A stretch of 64,000 nt of DNA. It comes from Isoetes taiwanensis. Its lineage: Eukaryota > Streptophyta > Lycopodiopsida > Isoetales > Isoetaceae. A program made the position numbers and the translations under genes. The stretch is from NCBI GenBank assembly GCA_021234155.1, contig JAJEKV010000008.1, positions 13,951,410-14,015,409 of the forward strand, given 5' to 3'. Below are positions 12,269-23,240 of this stretch, piece after piece. Under the pieces are notes generated by a model. The model saw nothing but the letters and a program-made list of their open reading frames with translations, made no database searches and was not told the origin of the DNA. Positions within the stretch are counted from its first letter, which is position 1. Each line of letters opens with the position of its first letter.

Positions 12269-12274
12269 GGCCCA
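12269..12274 (-). promoter_or_regulatory. Site II element (TGGGCC) upstream of the NDUFAF3-like gene
   Basis: The minus strand reads AATGGGCCTC, about 120 bases upstream of the start codon. TGGGC(C/T) is the TCP-bound site II motif common in promoters of plant mitochondrial-protein genes. Its pairing with an intronic telo-box supports a genuine promoter, though a single hexamer is weak evidence alone. Confidence 0.45.
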
Positions 12275-12353
12275 TTACGCCTCTTCGAACATCAATAGCT
12301 CCTGCTCGATGGGCATATTCGCGCGTGCCTCGTTTGGGTCGTAGATAAACGAA

Positions 12354-12389
12354 TTTTTGGGTTGCCCCTAGGGGGCAAACCCTCATTTG
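12354..12389. repeat. Palindromic motif shared with 19106-19141
   Basis: GGGTTGCCCCTAGGGGGCAA followed by ACCCTC is nearly self-complementary. A close variant (GGGTTGCCTCTAGGGTGGCA followed by AACCCTC) occurs at about 19109-19135. Two diverged copies of the same palindromic core suggest ends or relics of a small inverted-repeat transposon. No target duplication was identified. Confidence 0.5.
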
Positions 12390-12399
12390 TGGGGTTTTC

Positions 12400-12441
12400 G
12401 GCATATTCTAAGTATATGCTGGAATATGCCTAGAATATGCC
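12400..12441. repeat. Inverted repeat, 11-bp arms
   Basis: GGCATATTCTA at 12400-12410 and its exact complement TAGAATATGCC at 12431-12441 flank a 20-base loop that holds a further near-copy (GGAATATGCC). It lies between the divergently oriented NDUFAF3-like gene and the sterol methyltransferase remnant. It can form a cruciform or may mark a small inserted element. Confidence 0.7.
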
Positions 12442-12479
12442 AAAAATTGCTCCAAACTTCCACTTGGCTGTAAACTGTC

Positions 12480-13345
12480 GGTCGCCACTCTTGCTGGGCG
12501 GCCGCTGGCTACAGGCCTTAAAGGCAGCATCCCTCGCAAAGAAATGCTTTCATCTGTCGATCAGTAAGTGCTCTATTATCTGTTTAAACTGCTGCTTGTT
12601 TTTCTAGGTACTATACTTTTCTTCCTTTCGTAGTTGTATGTACTTATGAATTAGACCGATCCATTCTTTTTTAATCCAAAGATCCCACATTGTATTTTGG
12701 AAACTTTTCTACTTGATGCGACATGTTCTAGCTTCATCCAAACAGTCTATTTCGAATCTGAATGTGCTTGCACGATTTGGAATATTTTGAATGTCAGGCA
12801 GTGCTTGTGTCATTTGACCTATTCTAGCGTCATCCAAACAGTCGATTTCGAGTTCTGAATGTGCTTGCACCATTAGGAATGTTTTGGATGTTAGACAGTT
12901 ATGCCTTTGGAATATTTTGGATGTCAGACAAAGCTATTGTGTAATACTTCTCATATTGGCAAATGCTAGGTACAAAAAATATCATTCCTATCATGGTGGT
13001 GATGAAGAAGCCAGGAAAACAGACTACAAAGACATGGTAGCACTTGCACTTTTTAACAAGTGTCTGTCCCTTTCTGTGACTCCCATGCAACTTTTAAATT
13101 CATTCTAAATGTACTATGTTCACAAATACTACGATCTTGCGACGAGCTTTTATGAATATGGATGGGGGCAATCATTCCATTTCGCTAATAGGTGTGCTTA
13201 ATTTCTTTAAAGTATGTTTTGCTCTGGTTTCCATGATTAAATTGCTATTAATCATTATATGTTCTAAGATGAAACACTTCAAGAAAGCATCAAACGACAT
13301 GAACATTTCCTTGCTCTACATCTGGGGCTTAAGCCTGGGATGAAG
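12480..13345 (+). pseudogene. SMT1: Sterol C24-methyltransferase 5' gene fragment (exons 1-4)
   Basis: Four plus-strand exons match the N-terminal third of plant cycloartenol C24-methyltransferase. About 12484-12563: GLKGSIPRKEMLSSVDQ. 12970-13036: YKKYHSYHGGDEEARKTDYK. 13118-13191: [20 protein letters not shown]. 13269-13345: DETLQESIKRHEHFLALHLG then LKPGMK. Exon 1 ends CA before GTAAGT and exon 2 starts with G, restoring a Gln codon in frame. The enzyme methylates cycloartenol with S-adenosylmethionine in membrane sterol synthesis. Here the copy stops before the SAM-binding motif (VLDVGCG in the family). There is no in-frame ATG, the acceptor before 13118 reads AT instead of AG, and the W-K-G codons opening exon 4 are missing. 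It is a truncated genomic copy with introns kept, directly followed by callose synthase sequence. Confidence 0.82.
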
Positions 13346-13561
13346 GTGATGATTTAGTAATTTAAAAAGGAAGATGTTGAGCTTAGCCAATGCATTGCCT
13401 TTGATTTGTAGATGGTGTTGAAGTAGACGTGATTATTCCTTGAAGTATTAACCTATTATCATTCTGGAAATTAATTGTTTCATGCTTCGTTGTGCAGCTA
13501 GGAAGAAGATCTTCTCATGACAGATTTATAATTGTTGATCCCTTCGCAGGATCACCAGCTG

Positions 13562-15181
13562 AAGATTAGGCCACCGTTTTGACTTTTTCCACATGATGTC
13601 TTGCTACTTTACAACAGTTGGTTTCTAATTCAGTACCATGGTAAGCAATCTTTCCTATGTGTGTAGAGCTTGCAATGTTTTCACTCAACAAGAGACCTGA
13701 TGTACATGGAGGAGAAATTGCAGATTCTAGTTTCACGATCTCTATCTTTCTTTACGGGAGGTTATACCTGGCGCTGAGTGGCATGGAGAAATCACTGGTT
13801 AGAAATGCATGTAAGCAGCAATGTTCCACTTGAGGCAGCCTTGGCATCTCAATCTTTGATGCAGATTGGTCTTTTAATGGTCTCCCAATGATCATGGAGA
13901 TTGGTCTTGAAAGAGGGTTTTGTACAGCTTTAGTGATTTTATTATAATGCAATCACAATTGGCTTCAGTTTTCTTTACCTTCTCTCTTGGGACAAAGTTG
14001 CATTACTATGGGCATACAATCATTCATGGTGGGGCGAAGTACAGGCCCACAGGTAGAGGCTTTGTAGTTTGGCATGAAAAGTTTGCCAAAAATTGTCGTT
14101 CATCAAAGGAATAGAGCTGCTCATGCTGTTAATTATTTACAGTGCCTATAGCCCATCTGCAAAAGGTGCTGTTGTATACATTTTGGTTATCTTTTCCATG
14201 TGGTTCTTGGTTGCTACCTGGTTATTTGCCCCATTTTTGTTCAACTCATCCGAATTTGAGTGGCAAAAGATTGTGGATGATTGGAATAAATGAATCAACT
14301 ATCGGGGAGGTATAGGAGTTCCAGCATCAAAGAGTTGGGAATCATGGTGGAATGAAGAGCAAAACTATATGAATCATGCAGGCCTTAGAGGCAGGTTTAT
14401 GGAGATAATACTGAATATTTGTTTTCTTCTGTACCAATATGGACTCGTTTACCATTTGCATGTTGCAAACAGCCATAAGAGTTTAACTATAAGCACGAAA
14501 TCCTTTTGGTATTGCCATGGATTTTTATCAATTAGTTGAGCTTTGAATCATCATTGTCTTGCAAATTTGTGGTCTCTTGTGGCTCGTTGTTGGGGCTGTG
14601 CTCATCGTGTTGCAGGTTGTATCTTTTGTCGTGCTATTATTTGTTATTTGTATCTTTTGTAATTTTTTAAAATTGAGCTTGTCTTTGCATATGTAGATTG
14701 TCTCAATGGGCAGAAAAAGATTCAGTGGTGACCTTCGGCTGATGTTCAGATTACTAAAGGGTCTGCAGTTTGTTGGATTAGTTTCAATCATTATTATTCA
14801 TTTTGTGGTGGTCGATTTAACTCTAGGTGACCTTTTTGTCAGCATTCTTGCATTCATGCCAACAGGCTAGACATTATTGCAGGTAATTATAGAGCCGTGT
14901 TGTTTGATTAAGTATGCAATGTGCAGTCTGACTGAAATTACAATCAACAGGTTAGTCTTGCAGCAAGACCATTACTTATGCATTTCAGCACTTGGGATTA
15001 TGTAAGATCTCTTGCTCGAGCATATGAATTTGTTATGGTGTTAGTCCTTTTTACCCCAGTTACCATCCTTGCTTGGTTTCCCTTTGTATCTGAGTTTCAA
15101 ACGTGCCTACTATTTAATCAAGCATTTAGTAGAGGATTGCAAATATCCAGGATTCTTGCTGGAAGAAAGAAAAAGACGTAA
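13562..15181 (+). pseudogene. Callose synthase (glucan synthase-like) 3' gene fragment
   Basis: The plus strand carries the C-terminal membrane part of a callose synthase, the plasma-membrane enzyme making beta-1,3-glucan. Blocks in order: RLGHRFDFFHMMSCYFTTVG (13562-13625); FLYGRLYLALSGMEKSL (from 13750); VPLEAALASQSLMQIGLLMV; IMEIGLERGFCTALSDFIIM; FTFSLGTKLHYYGHTIIHGG; TGRGFVVWHEKFAKN; GAVVYILVIFSMWFLVATWL; GIGVPASKSWESWWNEEQ; VSMGRKRFSGDLRLMFRLLK; LAWFPFVSEFQTCLLFNQAF and LQISRILAGRKKK, with TAA at 15179-15181. Introns survive (donor after 13641, donor CAG|GTAATT near 14881), so it arose by DNA duplication. Lesions include TAA after TTVGF, TAG in place of Trp after FMPTG, frameshifts near 13810 and 13890, and TGA near 14291. 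The catalytic N-terminal two thirds are absent. Confidence 0.9.
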
Positions 15182-16056
15182 AAGAACCACAGCGGCTGTG
15201 TTCCGGAAGTATTGTGTTGTACCATATCAACCTTTTTTCTAGCGCCCGAGTTCAAATGAATGTAACATTGATTGTCAGAAGGAAACCCTTGAATGGTGTT
15301 GTCTTTTGAGGAGATTATATTGAAAAGAAGATTACAAGTGTACCATAAAATAGGAATGCCTTCTGAGAAGGCACGGAGGTGTGTTGATTGATGAACAAGA
15401 AAGATGTTATTCATGTCACATTTGCCATATTATCATGTGGCTCTCTATAAAATGTATAAAATTCTTTTGAGACCGGTCTTTCGATTATTTTCTAATTAGT
15501 TTATGAAAACTTTGCTACCTCATTTTTGCCATTCCAGAATGCAAGCATCTGCGCAGCTAGGTTGCATATCAAAAATGCCCATGTCCATTTTCTTATAAGT
15601 AGAGCTTTTGTACATCTTTGTTGTCTTAAACTGATTATCTGCTTGTATTTAAATTGGATTTCCACCTCACCTGTTACTTGTTGATTGTATGATGCATTCC
15701 TATGCCAACGCTGGTCTGGCTATTGCAGGACATGTGCAGGACATTGTAGGATGTGCAGCATGTTTAACATGTTTGACAGTGTGCAGCATCATAGTAATAA
15801 TGAAGCTTTAGGAATTTTTGCATAAATGCAAAGAAACCAAGTACTTATCAGAGTTTTAAAAGCATGCAATAAAAGTTTATTTATGCAAAAATCATACATC
15901 TGGATGATGCAACTTGGTCCATCTAGGAGGACTTTCAACAGAGACAGATAAGAATAAGGTGGTCATGAAACATGTATTTAGAAATCTACAATTCTCTCTT
16001 TGTTTGATATGCATTTTGTTTTGGCATTGCCTTCCAAGAGGAGGCAATCTTGAACC
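15182..16056. other. No recognisable gene
   Basis: AT-rich spacer. A small cluster of CAGGACAT/GTGCAGCAT words occurs at 15727-15790. The start of the mTERF-like remnant is preceded by a CTTATCTTATCTGG stretch. Confidence 0.4.
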
Positions 16057-17595
16057 TTGCTTTGTCCCATCTTATCTTATCTGGCAGTAGCAAACACCCA
16101 AGTTGCACCTCACTTGCTCAAGAAAAAGAAGAATGAAAAATCAGGAAAGTCTTCTTTCGAAGAGCCCTCTGTAAGTTGGGAAGAAGTTCAATATTACAAA
16201 CATCAGATATTAGGACGAAAAGAAGTGTTGACATTTCTTAGAGAGGAGGGCATAGAGCCGGGTGAGTTTGAAGATGTAGAGCTCTTTACAACCTTATATG
16301 TATTGAAGGAAAGAATAGATTTTCTTATAAAGCTTGGGCTGCAAGAAGAAGACATCAATGCGTATCCTCTAATGATATGCTGTAGCATGAAGAAAAATAT
16401 GATTCCTGTGCTTTCTTATTTGGAGCAGCTAGGAGTTATCCCATAGGGGTTATTGACTCTAATTTGGAAAATTTCGTCTGTACTGCGGTGTAGTGTGGTG
16501 ATGGACTTGCAGCCTTTTATAGCTTATGCGGAAGGTCTGGGTGTTCAAAGGAACAATTTGCCAAGAGTTTTGATGAGGTACCCAGATTTCTTAGGGTTTA
16601 AGCTACAAGGAATTATAAGCACTTCAACAGCATATTTAGTAGGTATTGGACTCAATCCCAAGGGAATAGAATCTATTATATCACAACATTTCCTGAAATT
16701 CTTGGCATGCGGGTAGGGAATAATATTAAGCCAAAGGTTGATAATCTTTGTAGCTTGGGCCTTCAAAAGAGAAGATAAGATAAGATAAGGAAGTAGCAGC
16801 AGCGATACTAGGGAAGCACCCTTATATACTGGGTGGCAAAATGCTAGATGATAAATTAAGACCTTACGTCTAGGCTCTATTTAGCATTGGTGTACGAAAG
16901 GAGGCCATGCCCCATATCATTATGCAGTTTCCAGACTTGTTTGAAGTTGATCTTCCGGAGAATCTTATCAACAAAAAGAAATGGCTAGTAGAGCATGTTG
17001 GTGTCGATTCCAAAGATAGTCCAGGCATGCTTAAAAAGCTGCCTCAACTGGTTATAGTTGATGAAGATAAAGCTATCCAACGAGTAGCCTTTTTGATAGA
17101 TTCAGCTGGATTTACACCAGAGCAGGTAGCAAAGATGGTTACCTCTTGTCCTCAACTCCTTGCTATTAGGATCAGGGAAACAATGATGGCCAACCTGGAC
17201 TATTTCTTCTTGGAAATGAGGAGACCCCTTGTTTGAATTAGTAGAATTTCCTGAGTACTTTATTTAGAGCCTTAAGACTAGAATACAACCACGGTATTAA
17301 GAAGTTAAAATGAAGGGAATCAAATGTAGCTTGCAATGGTTTCTTTAATGTAGTGATGCAGTGTTCACAGAACGCCTTAGTTTGGACTACATAGAGAGGC
17401 CTCTTACCATAACAGATGTTGCTAAAGGAGCATCAGGGAATGATCATAGTGGACTTGAAGAGAACGGTGGTTTTTCTTTTGAGGACGAATCATGACCACA
17501 GAGCTTTGAATGATGAAACTACTTCTGAACTTTCAGATGATGATGAAATTCTTTTCTCAGACAATAATGATGATGGCGAGGTTTTAAATGTTTAG
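16057..17595 (+). pseudogene. mTERF4-like (RUG2/BSM) pseudogene, intronless
   Basis: An essentially colinear remnant of an organellar mTERF protein. 16057-16446 is open and contains YKHQILGRKEVLTFLREEGI, LKERIDFLIKLGLQEEDINA and MKKNMIPVLSYLEQLGV. It continues as VVMDLQPFIAYAEGLG, LPRVLMRYPDFLGFKLQG, STSTAYLVGIGLNPKGI, MPHIIMQFPDLFEVDLPE and FLIDSAGFTPEQVAKMVTSC. The acidic tail (SELSDDDEILFSDNNDDGE) ends at TAG 17593-17595. Repeated P-x-(L/I/V)-L-x-x mTERF helical motifs are plain, and the closest match I recall is Arabidopsis mTERF4, needed for chloroplast intron splicing. Lesions: TAG at 16444, frameshifts near 16450 and 16690, and TAG in PYV*ALFSIG, with further stops after 17235. The transit peptide region is missing. 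Confidence 0.88.
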
Positions 17596-18629
17596 AACAC
17601 AGTGCTGGGTTGTGAAGCCTTGCTTGCAAAAATATGAATTGGTAATTCGGATATATGCCAAGAATGCATGGTCAACTCAGGCACTTGTACTACATGGTTT
17701 GGGAAAGGACCAAAGACTGGTTGCCATCTTTTGCCTGCATTTAAAATGCAGAAGTCTAGGACAAGAGCAAGTATCAAGGTATGGCAATATATGTTTGTTC
17801 TGTTTCTATTTTGGTTCAATAATAGTATATTAAGAATTTTGGTTTTTGTGATATAATTATAACAGGCTGATTCTTGAAATATATTCAAATCTTCGAATTC
17901 TAGGAACAAAGAGGTTGGATTTGCTTGTCCATATCAGGGATGGCAAATACGAACAAAATTTTTGAGCAGTTAATAGATTGTCTATCTGCATTAACAAGGG
18001 CAAGTATGAGATCAAAGAGCGAGTTTTAATATAGTGATCTATTTGCCTGCCGGGCAAAATGTGAAGGTGTTGATGAGGGGAGATGGTTTACATCATTTGA
18101 GAAATATGGGCTCTAAGATCTACATCTGATACTACAATAATTCTTGACATGGCTCAAGCTATATATTATATGTTGCTGCATATGTTTCTCATAACAATGG
18201 GACATGTTTCTGTGAATCTACGTGATTAATCTTGCAGCTATTTAGGTGATTGGATGCACTATCTAATTATGTAAACAGCTTTTGTTTTCTTCAATCTTTT
18301 TCTTTATTTTCATTGGAAACATGTGTGGAAGTTGCATACTTTCTATTGCTATAAATTTCAAAAGTACAAACTTCAACGACCAAAAAACCATATTGAAGCA
18401 GTAAAGTCATCATACATTTGCTGCTTTAAACAGGAAACGATCTCTATTTATAAATTCTTCTCTCTATTTGGGATCTCTCTATCTAGATACAAGTGGTACA
18501 TGGCTGTTACTTTGCCCTTTGTGCTGGAATTTAATTGAGCCTTATCTAACATATGTAATTGCTATAGGCAAGATTTGCCTGTATCTTCTACAAGAGATTC
18601 TTGCATCATCATGGGGAAACAAGATGCTT
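17596..18629. other. No identified gene
   Basis: Overlapping open frames at 17588-17909 on both strands have no known relative. The rest is AT-rich. Confidence 0.35.
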
Positions 18630-18669
18630 ACACATCAATGGGTTGCCCTCGGAAGACCCATTGATGTGT
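18630..18669. repeat. Hairpin with perfect 13-bp stem
   Basis: ACACATCAATGGG (18630-18642) pairs exactly with CCCATTGATGTGT (18657-18669) across a 14-base loop TTGCCCTCGGAAGA. It is not followed by a T-run, or by the CTRR expected about 10 bases after a Helitron hairpin. It could be a transposon terminus or a foldback fragment. Confidence 0.8.
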
Positions 18670-19680
18670 CCACAGCCACGTAAGCCACGACCAAGCCTAC
18701 ACCACAACTACGTACGCCTCAACCTCGCTTACATCCTCCCACAATACTATAAAGAAAGGCGACTTTAATCTAATAAACCAAATTGCCACAATGGTACGAT
18801 AACGAAACACCAAAGATTCAAGATCCCTATGACAACACCAAACCTTCATATCGTCGACAATACTAAAAGGAAAGATGCATGCCATTTACCAAACGAAATT
18901 GCATAAAAACCAAAGAGACCCATATGGGCAACTAATTTTAATTGTAAGTAAGAAAAGTGATCATGGCCATAATCGTTTGTATCCTTGCAACCATTAACAT
19001 TTGAGATGAAAGTGTTGATGGTTATATTACTTAATCATTGGGTTGGTCTCTTTGGCCACTAGCATTGAAGTTCTAAAAGATTCATGTACTAGCTGTTCAG
19101 TTCTCCCTTTTGGGTTGCCTCTAGGGTGGCAAACCCTCGCTTAGGTCATACAATAGGAGATGTTCCTGAGCTCTTCAAAATAGAAAGAATTTTACTAAAA
19201 CATTTTTGAATTGCAACAATTCTATAAAGCTGCTTCTTACTAGGGTCTTAAACTAAATAGCATGATCCCAACCATTACGTTAGAGAATGGACCAAGACAG
19301 GCAATTTTGTGTACCTTGGGCCTGGCTGTTCCAATGCCCTTACCAAGCAAAATTGCCTATTTTTTCAAATAATTTATAACAGACTTTGTGAGCTTTGAAA
19401 TTGCATAAAATATTGTTGTGTGCCTTTAGAACATGTGCCTATTTGATCATGATCCATGTGCCTATTTCATCATGATTCATGATGACAAATCAAATGACAC
19501 AGATAACTTGAGCTTGAAAATTCTATAAGGTGTTGTTGCAATAGGACTTTTGGTTCACCATCATGTGACTGTCTATTAGGATCTGCAAGCTTAATTGTTT
19601 TGTTATGGCATTGAAGTTCTTTAAATTACAATTGCTACTCCAAGTTTGTGTCGTAAATATCTATTGCCCCTATATATGTC
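18670..19680. other. No recognisable gene
   Basis: AT-rich sequence. It contains the second copy of the GGGTTGCC...GGCAAACCCTC palindromic motif at about 19106-19141. No protein family is seen. Confidence 0.4.
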
Positions 19681-19770
19681 TATTGCCTATAAAGTAGCAC
19701 AATTCTTATGTTTATTGCCTCTAAATCAGTAGAATTCATGTTTATTGCCTCTAAACTAGCACAATTCTAG
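19681..19770. repeat. Three 30-bp tandem units
   Basis: Units at 19681-19710, 19711-19740 and 19741-19770 share TATTGCCT(C/A)TAAA, then AG(C/T)A(C/G)AATTC. They are imperfect copies. Confidence 0.8.
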
Positions 19771-19814
19771 GAAGAACAAGATTTGTATGTTTGTTTGTTG
19801 CACATGACGACGAA

Positions 19815-20215
19815 AGAATACTGCGCCTTAGCTACTTGAATGCGTAAATTTTATTACTATATTTTTTCATTGATAAATATGTTAGTATCACGTTCTTCTA
19901 ACATCACCAAGTACATATGTACCGTCGCCCAACATTGTAGTTGATTGCTCAACATTTTATGTTCGTTTGCCCAACACTATAAAAATAATGCACCTAAACT
20001 ACTTCAATGCACCATGTTGTCCACATCCAAATTTCAAGACATTTTACTCAATATATATAGATCATCACTAAGCACATGTGTATTGCTGAACACTATGAAA
20101 AGAATATTGCACCTAAGCTGCTTGAATGCACCATGGCGTCCACATCCAAATCTCAAGAGATTTTGCTAATCCCAGAACATTGTTGCTGAAACCCAATTTT
20201 CAAGAGATTTTGCTA
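19815..20215. repeat. Diverged tandem repeat, about 120-bp period
   Basis: Two long units are clear, about 19985-20052 and 20105-20172. Each contains GCACCTAA(A/G)CT(A/G)CTT, AATGCACCATG and TCCACATCCAAAT(T/C)TCAAGA. A weaker earlier unit starts near 19815 (GCGCCTTAGCTACTTGAATG), and a partial one ends near 20210. GCCCAACA or GCTCAACA words recur between them. Confidence 0.75.
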
Positions 20216-20279
20216 ATCTCAATGCAAGACATTGTCATTAAAGCCCGGCAACATTGGGCATCATAACTAGTATCAATTG

Positions 20280-20905
20280 GTTTACTACATCAGATGCTAA
20301 GCAAGGGCCATCTCTGCCACATGCAGATGAAGCCATCCTTCCAATTGATCCATAAAAGGCCGTATGGGACAATGGGCATTTTAGCAAGCACCATGTCATA
20401 CAATCCATATATAGCATTGCATAACTCTAGAAGGACATCCAATTGTTCGAGGCGCTGGCATAATTCTTCCCGTAGGACAGTCAAATGCTTTCTAAACAAC
20501 AATAAAAGTGATGTTGTTGATTGCGATTATCTTCAATGAGGCACGCAATGTGAAGAAATGGCTTGTAGTTGAATGCACAGGTCAAAATCTTGCTTGAGTT
20601 AGGGCTTCGATTCCTATAAATTCAGACCAAGCTGTCAAATTTTTTCTCCAATATCCCAGCCAAGAGTTTGGCAAAGAGAGGACAAACCATGATAGTGCGA
20701 TAGTTGGATGGAGAGTCTTTATCACCTGCCTTTTAGATAGGAACCACCTTGCTCACTATCCAATAAGGAAAACCATGCAAAAGTGCTTGATTAAGCAATT
20801 GAGTAAGCACTACGAGCAATTGTGGTCCACCCCATTTCAACATTTCTGCCAATAGTAAGATGACGGTAGTATGAAAAGCAACGGCTTTCTAGATTTTATG
20901 TTTGA
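20280..20905 (-). mobile_element. LINE reverse transcriptase remnant
   Basis: Read on the minus strand from about 20900 downward: AEMLKWGGPQLLVVLTQLLN, HGFPYWIVSKVVPI, then KAGDKDSPSNYRTI and CPLFAKLLAGILEKKF. These are fingers and palm segments typical of plant LINE reverse transcriptase (compare the family pattern K-K-G-D-x-x-x-x-x-N-Y-R-x-I). The frame then degenerates. At 20502-20290 it resumes as RLEQLDVLLELCNAIYGLYD and WINWKDGF, where the family has the stretch before V-K-Q-G-C-P-L-S-P. The catalytic x-A-D-D segment is not present. In-frame stops (VVPI*, DSL*) make it non-functional. Confidence 0.78.
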
Positions 20906-21406
20906 TAATAAAAAGCCATGCATGCCGAACATGCATTGCTATATGAAATACACGAAAAAACAAATATTTTTTCATCATTTAGAGTATATTTGGGTAGTGC
21001 ATAACTGTAGAATGATGGTGACTACAAGAGTGAGGTTTAAGAATCTTATGTTCCCCTCCATCTTTGTGCCCATTATGAAAGACCGCATGCGCATCCAGCA
21101 GCTATATCCGTGTTCTTTAAACGTCAATTGTGTAAAACACAGTCCACTTCGTGATGGTAAGGACATGACAAAAGACCTGCTCATAATGACTGTTTCCATT
21201 TTCAATGCTTCATTGAATTGTCTTGCTCACCTCACTAATCTACAAAGCCAAACAACTATTGTAAGGACAATCCTAACATTTTACATGCAATGTAATGTTT
21301 TAGACTATTAAGTATATTTATAGTATTTCAGTAATCTTGCAATATTCAGTAATCTTACAATATGGTATATCTCAACTTGTAGGAGCATACCCACAAAGGA
21401 GGACTG
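20906..21406. other. Possible upstream part of the minus-strand LINE
   Basis: The plus-strand frame 20871-21311 (146 aa) and the minus-strand frame 20975-21205 overlap. Neither has a recognisable domain. By position this would be the LINE linker between endonuclease and polymerase, but I cannot confirm that. Confidence 0.25.
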
Positions 21407-21508
21407 TTATTTATGGCCTAAATCGAGGCACAATATATGAATATGCTCATCCAATCATTATTTATGGCCCAAATCTAGACACAACAACATGAATATGCCC
21501 ATCCAATA
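21407..21508. repeat. Two 51-bp tandem units
   Basis: 21407-21457 and 21458-21508 share TTATTTATGGCC, AAATC(G/T)AG(G/A)CACAA, ATGAATATGC and CATCCAAT at the same spacing, with several substitutions and no gap. Confidence 0.85.
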
Positions 21509-22198
21509 GCTTTCGATATTCCAAGGCGAATCCTACTAAAAACAAGGTGCTGCGCACAGAGGGTTGCCCTCCACTGCTTTGAGGACGGAAGGAAGGAAGT
21601 CATATTTTTCACAATCTATATTGAAATCAAAATTTCTACTTCAAACCCCGCACGATATCTGCCAACTCAATTTTTGAATTGAACTAGATCCCTACCATAT
21701 TCTTATAATCAGTTTAAAGATTTCCTACATTCATCTACAAGTCTGTCCACAAGTGCCCTCGATGGAATTGTGTATGTAACTGAGTAGTTGAGTGTTCTAA
21801 AAATATTTGAACGTGTTTTATGTAGCAAACACATACAATTGTCCCTTTCGGCAGCACAACATCTGGAAATAGGCTGATGCAAACGGGGGGAGGTGATTAG
21901 TTACATCAATTCAAAATTGTGCTAGTTCGACGGTGAGACTTTGGGCAGCACTCCCAGAATGTATTTGGCAAACTAGTTGCATTTGTAAAATTGGTATTTT
22001 TAATCTTTCTTTTTCTTGGAGTTGATTGCTAGTTCCTTAGGTATATAGATTAGTTTGGTAGCAATGGAACAAGCAACGTAGTGGAACATGCTGGATTTAG
22101 TAAGCAACTAAATCCATTATCATAGCACATTCAGACTACTATTTTGAAAGCCTATACTTGTTTTGTCAATATACATAAAAAGAGCAAAATACCAATAA
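21509..22198. other. No recognisable gene
   Basis: No coding family or organised repeat is visible. The sequence is AT-rich with short C-rich patches. Confidence 0.4.
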
Positions 22199-22537
22199 GT
22201 GCATTCTAACCCATCATGCAAAGCTAAAACTTCAAATGATTGATATTTTCTGCTCAGAATGGAGAGAGAATAGCATATCTTTGAGAGAATAACATCTCTT
22301 CAGTGAGAACGTTAACCCCAATGAATTTGCACCCACCACTATGCATTTGACTGACTTATTCAATGTAGGAAAAAAAATTAGACAAAGCCACATTTCGACT
22401 AAACTATTCATATGAGCTGCATGATTCAAAATGGATTTTCCAGAAGGTCAAAATCCTTTGCCACAATGATAAGACTTGTAAGTGCAACACAAGCCATCAT
22501 GCAAAGCCTAGAAGTTCAAAATGATTGATTTTCTCTT
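22199..22537. repeat. Direct repeat pair, about 280 bp apart
   Basis: About 22199-22250 and 22480-22537 share GTGCA, then CCATCATGCAAAGC and TTCAAA(A)TGATTGAT(A)TTTTC, with indels. This is an old segmental duplication or the two ends of a small element. Confidence 0.6.
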
Positions 22538-23035
22538 CCTTAAAGACGTTTGTAGATTTTGCATACATTCGTTATAGGTTCAAGGGGCCTTCAAAGATGA
22601 GGATCAACAATGAAGAGAATAACTTGTTAAAAGCACTTGCAACTTTAAACTGAATAAATGAGTAGCCTAAACATAACATTAAATCTCACCTTATGGGGAA
22701 TGTTGCAGCATCTAGACGTCTATATTTCTTGTAGCAACCTCTACAACTGCAGCCAGTCGTACATATAATCATGCTTCAATACAACATGACTACTATTCAA
22801 TAGCGGACATTGAGATCAAATAGTGGATGCTAGCAAGATAGGACTTGGATGCACACTTGGTTGTGATCTTCCTGTCATTAACCTGGCATCCTCATCCAAT
22901 GATCAAGTAGCAAAAGGGGGCCAATAGACTTTTTAAATTGGAGAATAATCATATACCGCCTCAAAAAGCAAGCATAGTTGAACCAGACTTTGTGATATGA
23001 AGAATAGAGGTTTTGTGAGACCTTAAACTTATAAA

Positions 23036-23240
23036 GAAGGATAGAAAAGCCAAGAGAAGCTGAGTTAAAACTGAAGCGCTATTCATGGTCTTCATATCAT
23101 GTTTGTTTCCCCTTGTAGCATGCAAGCAATTAGTTCTTATGAAGGATAGAAAACCCAAGAGAAGCTGAGTTGAAACTGAAGCCACTCCATGGTCTTCATG
23201 CCATCTTCAATTTTGCCCCATAGCATGCAAACAATTAGCT
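23036..23240. repeat. Tandem duplication, about 105-bp period
   Basis: Units begin GAAGGATAGAAAA(G/C)CCAAGA at 23036 and 23141. Both continue with GAAGCTGAGTT(A/G)AAACTGAAG, CATGGTCTTCAT and TAGCATGCAA(G/A)CAATTAG. The copies are about 85-90 percent alike by eye. Confidence 0.85.

Noticed and set aside
18630-18669. Helitron 3' end
   Set aside because: The hairpin is not followed by CTRR within about 12 bases, and the stem-loop spacing is atypical. Kept only as an unexplained hairpin.
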